In this document: positions 14,766 through 24,295 of the stretch, in pieces
Numbering within the stretch: the stretch's first letter is position 1
Layout of the letters: the number at the start of each line of letters is the position of its first letter
Assembly (NCBI GenBank): GCA_017524385.1
Contig: JAFWSS010000057.1
Span: 1-32,960 of the forward strand
Reading direction: 5' to 3'
DNA from: Prevotella sp.
GTDB lineage: Bacteria; Bacteroidota; Bacteroidia; Bacteroidales; Bacteroidaceae
Length of the DNA: 32,960 nucleotides
Made by a program: the position numbers and the translations under genes
Notes under the pieces: generated by a model
The model's database searches: none
What the model saw: only the letters and a program-made list of their open reading frames with translations
Told to the model about the DNA's origin: nothing

Positions 14766-16848
14766 TCATTTCCATTTGGGTGGTTCTACACCCAGCAAAT
14801 GCTTGACGAAGAAATCGAAACGCTTGTGCTCGCCATATCTCTCACCCATCGTGTGATGGACGCCGGGGAGCACCACCAACTCAAAATCCTTGTTGGCCTC
14901 CACCAGGGCGTTCACCAACTGGTAGGTGCTGGAGGGGTCGACGTTGTCATCCAGTTCGCCCACCACCAGCATCAGCGGACGCTCGAGTTTTGCGGCATGG
15001 TAGACGTTGCTGCATTCCACGTAGGAGGAGTCCACGGGATAGCCCATCCACTGCTCGTTCCACCATATCTTGTCCATGCGGTTGTCGTGGCAGCCGCATG
15101 AACTGTAGGCCGCCTTGTAGAAGTCGCTGTGGAGCAAGACGGCAGTGGTGCTCTCCTGTCCTCCGGCAGACGCCCCGAAGATGCCCACGTTGTCGGCGTC
15201 CATGTAGGGGTGCTTGGCAGCTGCCGCCTTTATCCACAACATGCGGTCGGGGAATCCTGCATCTTTCAGGTTCTTGTAGCACACCTCCTCGAACTGCTTT
15301 CCGCGCCAACTGGTGCCCATCGCGTCGAGTTGGACCACGATGAATCCCAGTTCGGCAAGGGGAGTCATGTTCCAGTTGTAGGGCGTGAAACTCTTGGGAG
15401 CGTATGCGCTTCCCGGACCAGCATAGATGTATTCTATCACGGGGTATTTGCGTGAGGGGTCGAAATGCACCGGGTGCTGGATGACTCCCCACATGTCGGT
15501 TTTCCCGTCGCGTCCTTTGGCGACAAAGACTTCGGGTGCCCGCCATCCATTGGCCAAGAGTTTGCTGATGTCGGCCCGTTCAATGGTGTCCACCACATGG
15601 CCGTCGTCTGTGCTGCGGACGACGGTGACAGGAGGCTGGTCCACCAACGACCACGTGTCGGCAAGGTATTTGAAGTCTCGTGAATAGACCCCTTCGTGCT
15701 GACCTTTCACCGGGGTGAGACACCGCAAGCCCTTCCCGTCGATGCCGATGCGGTAATAGCGCACGAGGTAGGGGTCTTCATCCTTTTCCACACCGCAGGC
15801 ACTGAAAAACACCATGCCGTTCTCCTCATCCACATGTTGCACCTCGCGCACGCACCATGCGCCTTTGGTGACCTGGCGTATCACCTTGCCTGTCTTCATG
15901 TCATAGAGGTAGAGGTGGTTCCAGTTGTCGCGCTCGCTCATCCAAAGCAGTTGGGTGCCGTCGGAGAAATCGTGGCGGAAATGGCGGGTGTAGTTGACGA
16001 ATGTCTGTGCGGTCTCTTCCACCACGGTGCGCATGGCACCTGTGGCGGCGTCCATGGCAAGGATGCGATACACCTTGTGTCCGCGCTCGTTGTATTCCAT
16101 CGTCACTTCGCGGCTGTCGGGCGTCCATGCAAATTCCCCAAGGTCGTATTGGTGTGAGCATAGGTCGGTGCTGGCTTCAAGGCGTGTGCCGGCGTTGACG
16201 TCGAAGATGACGGGGGTCTTGAAGGGTAGGGCGTCGCCTGGCTTGGCATATTCCTGCTGGTGCAGGATGGGTTGCAACTGGTCGTGAGGCGAACTTTCCA
16301 CATAATAGGCGTAGCGTTTCTCCACGGGACGGCGCTTGCACACGAAGAGGTAGCGGCTGTCAGGCGACCACAACAGGCGGTTGCTGTAGTATTCCCCCGG
16401 TGTGCCGTCCTGGCTGAGCACATGTTTCTCGCTGTAGGGTCTGCCGGCGGCATGGACGACGACGTTGCATTCCTCTATCCACGCTTCCATCTTGCCGTCG
16501 GGCGAGAGCACGGGGTGGGGGAACTTCTCTTCGTCGACCTCCATCCAGTGGCGCTCCCTCCTCCGGCCGAATTGCGGCTTGGGTTCTTCACGCTTGGGAG
16601 CTGGCTCCTCGGAGAACAGGTGGTTGTCGGCATTAGGCATGGTATTTCGGACCGTCGTCGGTGTCCGTCCAGTAGGTCAGCACATGGGTGGAGTCTCTCC
16701 ACTTCACACCATGTGCCCAATGGCGCACGTTAGCAGATTTGAACTGTTCAGACAACGAATAAGCCCTGGCGTAGTCTTCGGCGGTGCCTTGGCAGAAGAC
16801 GGGCAGGGACGATGTCATCAGCAAAAATAGGGCGAATGGCTTTTTCAT
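14766..16848 (-). pseudogene. S9B dipeptidyl-peptidase-like gene split by a frameshift
   Basis: Two frames together make one S9 prolyl-oligopeptidase family protein of about 695 residues. The first (16848-16633) gives a signal peptide (MKKPFALFLLMTSSLPVF) and the start of a DPP-IV-type beta-propeller, ending DDGPKYHA. The second (16640-14766, 624 codons) continues from MPNADNHLF with the rest of the propeller and the hydrolase domain: catalytic Ser in GASAGG (codon 15168-15170), Asp in ELDDNVDP, and His in VHHTMGE. Removing one C in TACCATGCC near 16640 would join them as KYMPNADNH. It may be a true frameshift mutation, a sequencing error, or, less likely, translational recoding. The catalytic half is otherwise undamaged, but without its signal peptide it would stay in the cytoplasm. 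Confidence 0.82.
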
Positions 16849-16872
16849 CTCTCTTTGGTTTTGTCTTTTCCG

Positions 16873-16880
16873 CAAAGATA
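16873..16880 (-). promoter_or_regulatory. -7 promoter motif for the S9B/carboxylesterase unit
   Basis: The minus strand reads TATCTTTGC, a strong match to the Bacteroidetes -7 element, 25 nt before the signal-peptide ATG at 16848. The -33 half is weak. Confidence 0.55.
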
Positions 16881-17062
16881 GTGCTTTTCTGATGATTTCC
16901 TTGGGAAAGGAAGCAAAAATTTCGCATCTTGTTTTGTTTTTTGGAAGAATCTAGGGGAAAGAATCAAGGGGACAGGTTTTTGATTCACGTTGAACTGCGA
17001 ATGGTGTATTAGTCATAAGGACTAGCTTCATGCATATCCGAACATTATGCCACAAAACGGAT

Positions 17063-17096
17063 TCCGCCGAGACATTGCCATGGAAGTCTCGGCGGA
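17063..17096 (-). terminator. Hairpin downstream of the AAA-ATPase-like gene
   Basis: A perfect 11-bp stem TCCGCCGAGAC/GTCTCGGCGGA (17063-17073 and 17086-17096) with a 12-nt loop lies 28 bp after the stop of the minus-strand gene. Only a short T run (CCGTTTTG) follows, so it may be a weak terminator or an RNA-stabilising hairpin. Confidence 0.6.
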
Positions 17097-17123
17097 TGAA
17101 AATCTCTCTCGGGGTTAAGTGAG

Positions 17124-18713
17124 TCAAGCATTTCCTATGACCCATTCATCGAGGGTTCTGCTGTCGAGGTTGAAGTGCAGGCCGCACTTCACCACTCGGC
17201 GCCCTTCGGTGGCGTAAGCCAGGGCATAGCCCTTGGCTTCAATCTGTTCTAATGCTTTCTGGGCAGTCTCGTGCATCTTCAGCTCGAAGACGTAGGTGAC
17301 GGCGGGCATCAGCACCACCATGTCTATCCTGCCGCCATGGCACTTCACTTGTGTGCGGGCATATACGTTGAGCATTGAGAAGATGAGGTAGAAGGTGTAT
17401 TCGTAGAATCCCTCCACGTTGGCCATCTCCTCCAACTTCTTCTTGAAACCCTCCACGTAGGGCAGCCCAGCAAGGAAAGCCTGCATCTCCTGCAAGGCCA
17501 GCTCCAGGTCGTCCTTCTTCAAGGCTCGCCAGAACTTCAGGGCGAAGCCCATGCGCACCACATCGGTTTGCAAGCCGAGATACGTTGGCAGCAACCCCTC
17601 TGTATATCCCACCTGCACCTCCTGGTTAGGAATGGCGAGGGTGTATGTCTCCGTTTCCCTCTCATAGTCCTTGATGGTGAGGTATCCACTCTGGTATAGC
17701 AGCGGCAATGCCGAAGTCATGGCCTCAGTGGGTTTGTCGAAATCCGATACCGCAGCCTCCAAGTGGCCGAGTGTCGTGATGTCGGTCTGGAACTTCTGCA
17801 TCTGCAGGATAAGGTAGGCTGGTGTGCCACTGTCGAACCAGTAGTTGCCGACCTCGCCTAGGTCAAATGCCTTGAACAGGCTGAAGGGGTTGTAGATTTC
17901 AGGTGACTTGCGTGAGAACTTGTATCCGTCGTAGCGCGTCTTCAGCCGCAGGTGCATCTCCTTCGGCGTGCAGTCATTGTTCTCTGCCAGCAGGGCGATG
18001 TCGGGAGCCAGCGTGGTGGTCAGCTCCTCCTCGGTGATGCCGCAGAGGGCGGCATACTTGGGCAGCATCGATATGACGGTGATGTTGTTGATGGTGGAAA
18101 AAATGCTCAGCTGCGAGAATTTCGTTATGCCGGTAATGAAGCAGAACTTGATTATGGGTTCCAGCATCTTCAGCCGTTGGTAGAACTCCTGCAGCACCTC
18201 GCGCATGTCGTGAAGGCTCTCCCCTTCGTGAAGCACATCTAAAAGCGGCGCATCGTACTCGTCGATGATGATGGCCACCTGCAGTCCGGTCTGTTTGTAG
18301 GCCCGCTCCACGACACCAGCAAAGCGCATGCCAGGTGAGGTCTCGCTGTGATTACGACCATAGAGTGCTTCCATCTTTTCCATCTGCCGCCCCAGCTCAT
18401 CCTTCACTCCCTGCGGGGGCAGGTGCTTGGCGCCGCTGAGGTCGAAGTGCAATACAGGGTACTGTTTCCAGTCCCATTCCAGTTGGTCGGCCTTCAGTCC
18501 CTTGAACAGTTCGCGCTCGCCCGCAAAGAACGAGTGGAGCGTCGATGCCAGCAACGACTTGCCGAAACGTCGCGGACGGGCGAAGAAGAGGAAGGGGTTG
18601 TTCTCCTGTGCCAATTCCCACACCATGTCCGTCTTGTCCACATACACATAGCCTTCGCGCCTCAGTCGCGAGAATGTCTGTATTCCTACGGGGTATTTTC
18701 TCTTCATTGCCAT
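17124..18713 (-). CDS. AAA-ATPase-like protein with C-terminal PD-(D/E)XK nuclease-like domain
   Basis: This 529-residue protein belongs to a family abundant in Bacteroidetes (AAA-ATPase_like plus PDDEXK_9 architecture). Near the N-terminus are YVDKTDMV and a Walker A-like FFARPRRFGKSLL; Walker B is VAIIIDEYDAPL. The C-terminal nuclease-like fold shows RIDMVVLM followed by VFELKMHET, fitting D-x(n)-ExK. The family is often multi-copy and has been suspected of a mobile or defence-related role; the true function is unknown. I chose the ATG at 18713 because the -7 motif TATATTTG on the minus strand (18738-18745) rules out the longer frame at 18740. MKRKYP at 18707 is also possible. Confidence 0.88.
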   Translation of the reverse strand: MAMKRKYPVGIQTFSRLRREGYVYVDKTDMVWELAQENNPFLFFARPRRFGKSLLASTLHSFFAGERELFKGLKADQLEWDWKQYPVLHFDLSGAKHLPPQGVKDELGRQMEKMEALYGRNHSETSPGMRFAGVVERAYKQTGLQVAIIIDEYDAPLLDVLHEGESLHDMREVLQEFYQRLKMLEPIIKFCFITGITKFSQLSIFSTINNITVISMLPKYAALCGITEEELTTTLAPDIALLAENNDCTPKEMHLRLKTRYDGYKFSRKSPEIYNPFSLFKAFDLGEVGNYWFDSGTPAYLILQMQKFQTDITTLGHLEAAVSDFDKPTEAMTSALPLLYQSGYLTIKDYERETETYTLAIPNQEVQVGYTEGLLPTYLGLQTDVVRMGFALKFWRALKKDDLELALQEMQAFLAGLPYVEGFKKKLEEMANVEGFYEYTFYLIFSMLNVYARTQVKCHGGRIDMVVLMPAVTYVFELKMHETAQKALEQIEAKGYALAYATEGRRVVKCGLHFNLDSRTLDEWVIGNA

Positions 18714-18737
18714 ATACCTTATTGCATAATGTGATTG

Positions 18738-18745
18738 CAAATATA
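18738..18745 (-). promoter_or_regulatory. -7 promoter motif for the AAA-ATPase-like gene
   Basis: The minus strand reads TATATTTGC, matching TAnnTTTG, 25 nt before the chosen start. No clear -33 is visible. Confidence 0.45.
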
Positions 18746-19443
18746 CGAAAATTTCCCGAGAATCCTTTCTTTTTCCCCGAGATTTTCTGAAAATGGGAGA
18801 GTATGAGAACTTAACTTTGCAGAGATGAGTGTGTCACGAGAATAAATCGGCCATTTGTAAGGCTGTAGTTCGTAACTTCAGGTGAGATGATAGCAGGCCT
18901 ACTGCATACGGTGTACATGCACTGTTTGCAAACCACTTCATGCTGCTCTGATGGAAGCTGAAGGGTTGTGAGCGATGATTGGAAGCCTCTCTGCTGAGGG
19001 AAGGCAAGGTAAGGGGCAAGGAGTTTTACGCAAGTGAACCATTGATGAGGCGTCGTTAGCAAAAATAGGTCACACCAAAACCGAGGGTCTTTTCTTCTCT
19101 CGGGACGATGGCAGAGGAAACTTGTTTACTGACTGCTGGGTGTGCGGCGTAGAGATGGCAAGAACTTGCCCCAGGCTCTCTGAGGAACGTGAGAAGCAGG
19201 TGTGGAATGCCATAGGTAAATGTTTTACGATTTGGATTTTGTCTATCGATATGGGTACTATTTGAGAGGAATGAGGAAGTTTGTGTTGCGGAATATTTGA
19301 TGAAAGAAAAAGGTTGATGCCTCTTTTGTAGTTTCCTATTGTGTGGTGTTGTTCATAAAGTATTGTGAATGCGAAACAAGAAAATCTTCTATGTAAATGT
19401 GTTAAATGGTCTCTTCATCATGTGTTTTTGAAAAAAAAAAGTT
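18746..19443. other. Gene-poor stretch
   Basis: I find no convincing gene in these 700 bases. Two overlapping minus-strand frames are open across 18811-19062 (83 and 61 codons) but show no signal peptide, domain or good start context. The part from 18840 to 19050 is less AT-rich than its surroundings and could be a dispersed repeat, an RNA or gene remains. A TAACTTTG at 18812-18819 on plus resembles a -7 element without a -33. Confidence 0.5.
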
Positions 19444-19451
19444 TATCTTTG
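19444..19451 (+). promoter_or_regulatory. -7 promoter motif TATCTTTG
   Basis: A consensus -7 element followed by GC, with TTTG only 13 bp upstream and so not at ideal spacing. It could drive the 27-codon frame at 19469 and the CotH gene at 19610. Confidence 0.45.
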
Positions 19452-19468
19452 CACAAAAAGATAGTTCC

Positions 19469-19552
19469 ATGGACGAGATAAGAGGAGAGAGGAGGGAGCT
19501 TTTCATCTCGCAAGTGACAGGCCTGACGGAAGAGGAAATAGACATCCTATAG
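19469..19552 (+). CDS. 27-residue open frame, possible nuclease-family C-terminal remnant
   Basis: An ATG-started frame encodes a 27-residue peptide ending VTGLTEEEIDIL. That ending resembles the last residues of Rpn/PD-(D/E)XK transposase-type nucleases, which commonly end in a TGLSxEEIxxL motif. The frame sits just after a -7 promoter motif and before the CotH gene. It may be a gene remnant or a leader peptide; expression is unproven. Confidence 0.3.
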   Translation: MDEIRGERRELFISQVTGLTEEEIDIL

Positions 19553-19609
19553 GATTCACCACCTTTGTTCCTAGATGGCAATGGCTTTTATGATAACTGA
19601 ATAAGGGAA

Positions 19610-21652
19610 ATGAGAAGTTTGTTTTTGAAAATGGCAGTTTGGCTGTTGTTGCTTGCAACTCCCGTAATGGCGCAAGAGCATCATCGGCTGACAAACTTGC
19701 CGCACCTTTATGTCAACACCTTCGACGGGCGTGATGTCACCAGCAAGACCACGCAGGTGCTGGCTCGCTTGTGGCTGGTGGACGAGAATGACGAAGTGGC
19801 ATTCCATGATTCCATCCTCATCAGAGGGCGAGGGAATTCCACTTGGAACCTAGCCAAGAAACCCTATCGCATCAAGTTTCCCAAAAAGACACGTTTTCTG
19901 GGTGAGGAGCGTGCCAATGCCAAGAAATGGACCTTGTTGGCCAACCATGGCGACAAGACCCTCTTCCGCAACGCCTTGGCTTCTTATATCGGCGACCTCT
20001 GCGGACAGAAATTCACTCCTGCAGCCAAGTTTGTTGACTTCACGCTGAATGGTAATTACAGGGGGTGCTACCAGATCTCCGACCAGATAGACGTGCGCAA
20101 GAAGCGGGTTGACATCGAAGAGCAAGACCTCCCCCTGACATCCGAGAGCAACGTCACCGGCGGTTACCTTTTGGAGGCCGACGGGTTCAAGGACTACCAA
20201 AGTGGTGTCAGCGGATGGTCCACGCCCAAAGGGGTGCCGATGACCATCCATTACCCTGACGACGAGGAAATCAAGAACCGCCAATATGCCTACATCAGGC
20301 AATTTGTCAATGACTTTGAAACCCGGCTCTTTTCCAACACCTACGATGACCCGGAAAAAGGATATCGCGCATGGGTGGACAGCACCTCTCTGGTCTCATG
20401 GTACCTCGCTTCTGAAATCATGGCCAATCCCGACTATGTGTGGAGCCTGTATTTCTACAAGGACCAGAATGATGACCATCTCTATTTCGGACCTTTATGG
20501 GACTGCGACATCGCCTTCAACAACGACAACAGGTTGAGCAACACCACTGCCAGCCTGATGGCGGATGTGGCTTTTACAAACAATGGCATGGAAAGATGGG
20601 TCAGGCGCTTCTGGGCAGACGAATGGTTCCAGAGACTGGTTTTCAGAAACTATGTACATTTGTATTCCCAGGGTTTGGAAGAGAAATTGCTCCAAAAAAT
20701 CGACAGCCTGCAGACACTTCTGATGGAGTCGCAGCAACTCAACTACCAGAAATGGAGCATCAATGTGCGTGCGTTGCGTGAAAAAGTGCTGTATTCCACC
20801 TACGATGAATATGTTGACGACTTGCGCCGCTTCGTTTCCGGCCGCTTGCCGGCGCTGCTCCTGGCCTTCGCCCAGCGACAACCCGACGATGTGGATGTGG
20901 ATGAATACGACAGGGTGACACCGGGCTTCACCACTTCGGCAGAGTATTGCCATGTCATCACCAATGTGGGCACGTCGACCGTCTTCGACATTGATGCTGC
21001 AGGAAAGGTCGTCGCCAACGCCCGCAACAATCAGTCCTACAGCCAACAATGGCAAATCATCACCTTGGGCAACGGCTATCAACAGATACTCAACCGCATG
21101 AACGGCATGGCTTTGGCAGACCCCACCCAAGGGGAAACTACGGAAACCACCAACTTGGGGACCCAACTCATCGTTGCCTTTCCCGACTCCACCGACAAGG
21201 CACAGCAGTGGCATATCGTGAAACAGACGGAGGGACGCTACAACCTGAACAACAGGAAAACACATCATACGGCCAATCTGACGGGCGGAAACAGGGCCAA
21301 CGGAACGGTCATCCAAAGTTATTCCAACAACGAGCGTAACGCCACCAGCAATAACAGGTTGTGGGGCATCGACATCGTGGATAGCATCCCCGGCTACGAC
21401 ACGGCCATCCGTCATGTGGAAGAGTTGCCTTTGGAGTATGCCCTTGCCTACGACCCCACAGCCCACTTCCTGCATTTCGGTGCGGATGAACCAGAACGGC
21501 TTGCTTTCAAGGTGGATGTGTATGACCAACAAGGGCGACAGGTCATGCGATTTGTAGCAAGCAAAGGTGCCAGTGTGGAGCATCTGCCCAAAGGCATCTA
21601 TGTCATCTCCTGGTATTGCAATGGAAGGCATTCTGTGAAATTCCAACGATAA
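19610..21652 (+). CDS. Secreted CotH-family protein with ricin-like lectin domain and T9SS-like tail
   Basis: A 680-residue exported protein with a signal peptide ending VMAQ (about 1-22). A CotH kinase-like domain covers about 30-400, with IRGRGNSTW, KKPYRIKF, LLANHGDKT, NYRGCYQISDQ and the metal-site-like PLWDCDIAFNND. CotH proteins are atypical secreted kinases; the target here is unknown. Residues about 445-590 look like a ricin-type beta-trefoil lectin with repeated QxW-type motifs (QQWQII, QQWHIV). The last 65 residues (VDVYDQQGRQV and LPKGIYVI, ending SVKFQR) fit a type IX secretion C-terminal sorting domain, so the protein probably reaches the cell surface. The nitroreductase gene follows after 22 bp. 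Confidence 0.9.
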   Translation: MRSLFLKMAVWLLLLATPVMAQEHHRLTNLPHLYVNTFDGRDVTSKTTQVLARLWLVDENDEVAFHDSILIRGRGNSTWNLAKKPYRIKFPKKTRFLGEERANAKKWTLLANHGDKTLFRNALASYIGDLCGQKFTPAAKFVDFTLNGNYRGCYQISDQIDVRKKRVDIEEQDLPLTSESNVTGGYLLEADGFKDYQSGVSGWSTPKGVPMTIHYPDDEEIKNRQYAYIRQFVNDFETRLFSNTYDDPEKGYRAWVDSTSLVSWYLASEIMANPDYVWSLYFYKDQNDDHLYFGPLWDCDIAFNNDNRLSNTTASLMADVAFTNNGMERWVRRFWADEWFQRLVFRNYVHLYSQGLEEKLLQKIDSLQTLLMESQQLNYQKWSINVRALREKVLYSTYDEYVDDLRRFVSGRLPALLLAFAQRQPDDVDVDEYDRVTPGFTTSAEYCHVITNVGTSTVFDIDAAGKVVANARNNQSYSQQWQIITLGNGYQQILNRMNGMALADPTQGETTETTNLGTQLIVAFPDSTDKAQQWHIVKQTEGRYNLNNRKTHHTANLTGGNRANGTVIQSYSNNERNATSNNRLWGIDIVDSIPGYDTAIRHVEELPLEYALAYDPTAHFLHFGADEPERLAFKVDVYDQQGRQVMRFVASKGASVEHLPKGIYVISWYCNGRHSVKFQR

Positions 21653-21674
21653 TCATCAAATCAAATCCATATTT

Positions 21675-22295
21675 ATGAAAAAGAACCTATTTGCCATCGC
21701 GGCGCTGTCCCTCGTGTGGATGGGCGTTTGCGCACAGGAAGTGAAACAACTTCCCCAACCCGACATGACACTTTCCGTGACATTGATGGAAGCCTTGCAA
21801 AAGAGAAGTTCTGACAGGAGTTACAACGCCGACAAGCCTGTGAACGACCAACAACTCTCGCAAATCCTTTGGGCGGCCTGTGGCGTCAACCGTCCGGACA
21901 AGAACCTCTTGACCATCCCCACGGCCATCAACGCCCAGGACATCGTGGCTTATGTATGCACAAAGGACGGCGTGTCCATCTATGACCCTAAGAAACTCAC
22001 GCTGACCAAGGTGACCGCTGAGGACATCCGTCCCGCTCTCGCCGGCATGCAGGAGTCGATGAAATCGGCACCGGTGTTCATCCTCCTGGTGAGCGACCAG
22101 AGCAAGTTCCGCCAGGAGTCTCAAATTTACGGTGCCATGGACGCCGGGTATGCCTCACAGGACATCTGCCTGATGTGCGCCGCACTCGGTCTGAAAACCG
22201 TCCCGCGCGCCATGATGAACAAGGAGGCTGTCAGCAAGGCGCTTGGCCTGCCCGCCACCACCATCCTCGAACTCAACCACCCTGTGGGCTACTAA
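21675..22295 (+). CDS. Exported nitroreductase-like protein
   Basis: A 206-residue protein with a signal peptide (MKKNLFAIAALSLVWMGVCAQ) followed by a nitroreductase-fold domain. It shows the N-terminal ALQKRSSDRSYN region, which in the family binds FMN phosphate, and the SagB-like QLSQILWAACGVNRPD segment. It would be a flavin oxidoreductase acting outside the cytoplasm, which is unusual for a cofactor-dependent member. The C-terminal part (LMCAALGLKTVPR, ILELNHPVGY) is conserved in the exported Bacteroidales subgroup. It is 22 bp after the CotH gene and 47 bp before ldhA, suggesting one transcript. Confidence 0.85.
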   Translation: MKKNLFAIAALSLVWMGVCAQEVKQLPQPDMTLSVTLMEALQKRSSDRSYNADKPVNDQQLSQILWAACGVNRPDKNLLTIPTAINAQDIVAYVCTKDGVSIYDPKKLTLTKVTAEDIRPALAGMQESMKSAPVFILLVSDQSKFRQESQIYGAMDAGYASQDICLMCAALGLKTVPRAMMNKEAVSKALGLPATTILELNHPVGY

Positions 22296-22342
22296 CGCAT
22301 TCTCCATGCTTTATTTATCATAAAAACTATAAAACAATTCCT

Positions 22343-23341
22343 ATGGCTACAAAAATCGCTTTTTTCGACGCAAAGAGTTATGACCGTGACACTTTTGGCA
22401 AAGTGAACAGAGACTTTGGCTTTGACATCCATTTCTACAAGGAAAGGTTGAGCATGAACACCGTGCCCCTTACCCAAGGGGTGGAGGCGGTGTGCATCTT
22501 CGTCAATGCCGAGTGTGACAGAAGGGTGATAGAGCGGATGGCTTCCTATGGAGTCAAACTCATCGCCTTGAGATGTGCCGGATTCAACAACGTGGACGTG
22601 GCGGCGGCACGCGAATATGGCATCCGCGTGGTAAGGGTGCCGGCCTATTCGCCCCATGCCGTGGCTGAATATGCCGTCACGCTGATGCTGGCGCTCAACA
22701 GGAAGGTGTACCGGTCGGTATATCGCACCAGGGAGGGTAACTTCAAACTCAACGGCTTGCTGGGCTTTGACATGTATGGCAAGACCGTGGGTGTCGTCGG
22801 CATGGGCAAGATTGCCAAGGAACTCATCAAAATCCTCAAAGGATTCGGGATGAACATCCTTGCCTACGACCTCTATCCCGATGAGAAGTTTGCCAGTGAG
22901 TATGGCGTCAAGATGGTGACGCTCGACGAATTGTACGAGGGTTCAGACATCATCTCGCTGCACTGCCCGTTGACGGAGGAGACGAAATTCATCATCAACA
23001 ATGATTCCATCACCAAGATGAAATACGGGGTGATGATCATCAACACGGGGCGTGGGAAATTGATCAAGACCGAGGATCTGATTGATGGATTGCGCACCCA
23101 CCAGGTGGGGTCGGCTGCTCTCGACGTCTATGAGGAGGAGGCGAACTATTTCTATGAGGACCGTTCAGACAAGATGATTGACGACGACAAACTCGCCTTG
23201 CTGCTGATGATGCCCAATGCCATCGTCACCTCGCACCAGGCATTCTTCACCCAGGAGGCAGTGCAAAACATCGCTGTCACCACCCTCCAAAACATACGAG
23301 ACTTCGAGGAAGGCAAGGAATTGGTGAACGAGGTGAAGTAA
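22343..23341 (+). CDS. ldhA: D-lactate dehydrogenase (2-hydroxyacid dehydrogenase family)
   Basis: A 332-residue NAD-dependent D-2-hydroxyacid dehydrogenase, best matching fermentative D-lactate dehydrogenase, which reduces pyruvate to D-lactate. It shows RCAGFNNVD, the Rossmann motif GVVGMGKIAKEL, the catalytic Arg in INTGRGKLI, Glu in DVYEEEA, and His in TSHQAFFT. The ATG at 22343 starts MATKIAFFDAKSY, as is usual for the family; a longer frame overlaps the preceding gene. The 3' end is 6 bp from the end of the convergent GNAT gene, leaving no room for a separate terminator. Confidence 0.93.
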   Translation: MATKIAFFDAKSYDRDTFGKVNRDFGFDIHFYKERLSMNTVPLTQGVEAVCIFVNAECDRRVIERMASYGVKLIALRCAGFNNVDVAAAREYGIRVVRVPAYSPHAVAEYAVTLMLALNRKVYRSVYRTREGNFKLNGLLGFDMYGKTVGVVGMGKIAKELIKILKGFGMNILAYDLYPDEKFASEYGVKMVTLDELYEGSDIISLHCPLTEETKFIINNDSITKMKYGVMIINTGRGKLIKTEDLIDGLRTHQVGSAALDVYEEEANYFYEDRSDKMIDDDKLALLLMMPNAIVTSHQAFFTQEAVQNIAVTTLQNIRDFEEGKELVNEVK

Positions 23342-23347
23342 AACCTC

Positions 23348-24295
23348 CTACCCAAACTTCATCGTATAGATATCATAGCAGATGGCGCGGGCTCCAAACC
23401 CCTCCTTTTGGAAAAGAAGAGAGCTGTTGAGTTCGCTGCCATCGCCTATGGTAGACCTGCCAAAGTCAAAATAAGTCGCTGGGCTCCAGTCGTGTGACAT
23501 CAACTCGTTAAAGAGAAAGTCGAGTGTTCCGCAGGCTTTCCCTTCTTCCGTGGCCGAGATGTATTGGGTGTGCACCACACGGTCGGTGATATAAAGCAGC
23601 GTGCCACCCAACGCCTTGCCGTTTTCCATGACGACAAACAAGCGGATGTTGTCGGGAAAGCGGCTCATCAACAGACGCATCTCGTCGAGGGTGTGAACAG
23701 GCGACACATGATGGCGGATGGAGAGGTTTTCTTCCAGTATTTCCCAAAAATCTTCCAATCTTTCCTCTCCTCCCTCTTCAATGACAAGATTCCTTGCCAT
23801 AGCTTTGCGAAGGCCGGATTTCCGCGACTCCGTAAACGGTGTTCGCGAGCGAAGGTCGATGGTTGAAGAGACATGGCGGCTGGTGATACGTGCGCAACAG
23901 ACATGGTGGAGGGCGTAGAGATCCTCCTCGGCCGGGTAGGAGTGGTAAATCCAGGGTATGGCCTTGTAGGTCATCTGCCGAATGCCCGACTGACGTGCGA
24001 TGTCGCCCATCTGTTTGAAGATGGCACACATCCCTTCCACTGAGGCTTGTCTTCCCATGAGCCATCCGCCGTAGGTCAGTCCCTGGTGGCTGTTCAAGGT
24101 GTCGCCGTCGATGTTGGCAGGCAGCACGGCATATGGCCTGCCTTTATGCCAAGCCATGAGAGAATGGTCGGCAAAGCGGTCGCTGTGGTAGTCCATATAG
24201 TCGCGTAGGAACAGGAATGTACCGTTTTTCGACTGGCGTACAAACAGGTCCCAAGCATCTTTTTTCGCAGGCGTATATCTCTCTATTTCAAACAT
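23348..24295 (-). CDS. GNAT/FemAB-like acyltransferase
   Basis: A 315-residue cytoplasmic protein of the GNAT/FemAB-like acetyltransferase group. The N-terminal half carries the FLFLRDYMDYHSDRF pattern typical of FemAB-related proteins. The C-terminal half has a GNAT core with ALGGTLLYI and the AcCoA-site region around YISATEEGKACGTLDFLF. It overlaps the upstream ketoisomerase gene by 13 bp, so the two are translationally coupled. In other bacteria such pairs act on dTDP-sugars for surface glycans; here an N-acyl transfer to an amino sugar is plausible but unproven. Confidence 0.8.
   Translation of the reverse strand: MFEIERYTPAKKDAWDLFVRQSKNGTFLFLRDYMDYHSDRFADHSLMAWHKGRPYAVLPANIDGDTLNSHQGLTYGGWLMGRQASVEGMCAIFKQMGDIARQSGIRQMTYKAIPWIYHSYPAEEDLYALHHVCCARITSRHVSSTIDLRSRTPFTESRKSGLRKAMARNLVIEEGGEERLEDFWEILEENLSIRHHVSPVHTLDEMRLLMSRFPDNIRLFVVMENGKALGGTLLYITDRVVHTQYISATEEGKACGTLDFLFNELMSHDWSPATYFDFGRSTIGDGSELNSSLLFQKEGFGARAICYDIYTMKFG

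Noticed and set aside
16633-16848. The short S9 N-terminal frame as an independent small exported protein
   Set aside because: Its sequence continues directly into the propeller of the next frame and stops within a few bases of it, so one split gene explains it better.
20495-21646. 383-codon open frame on the minus strand
   Set aside because: It lies wholly antisense to the clear CotH-family gene and shows no domain, signal peptide or start context.
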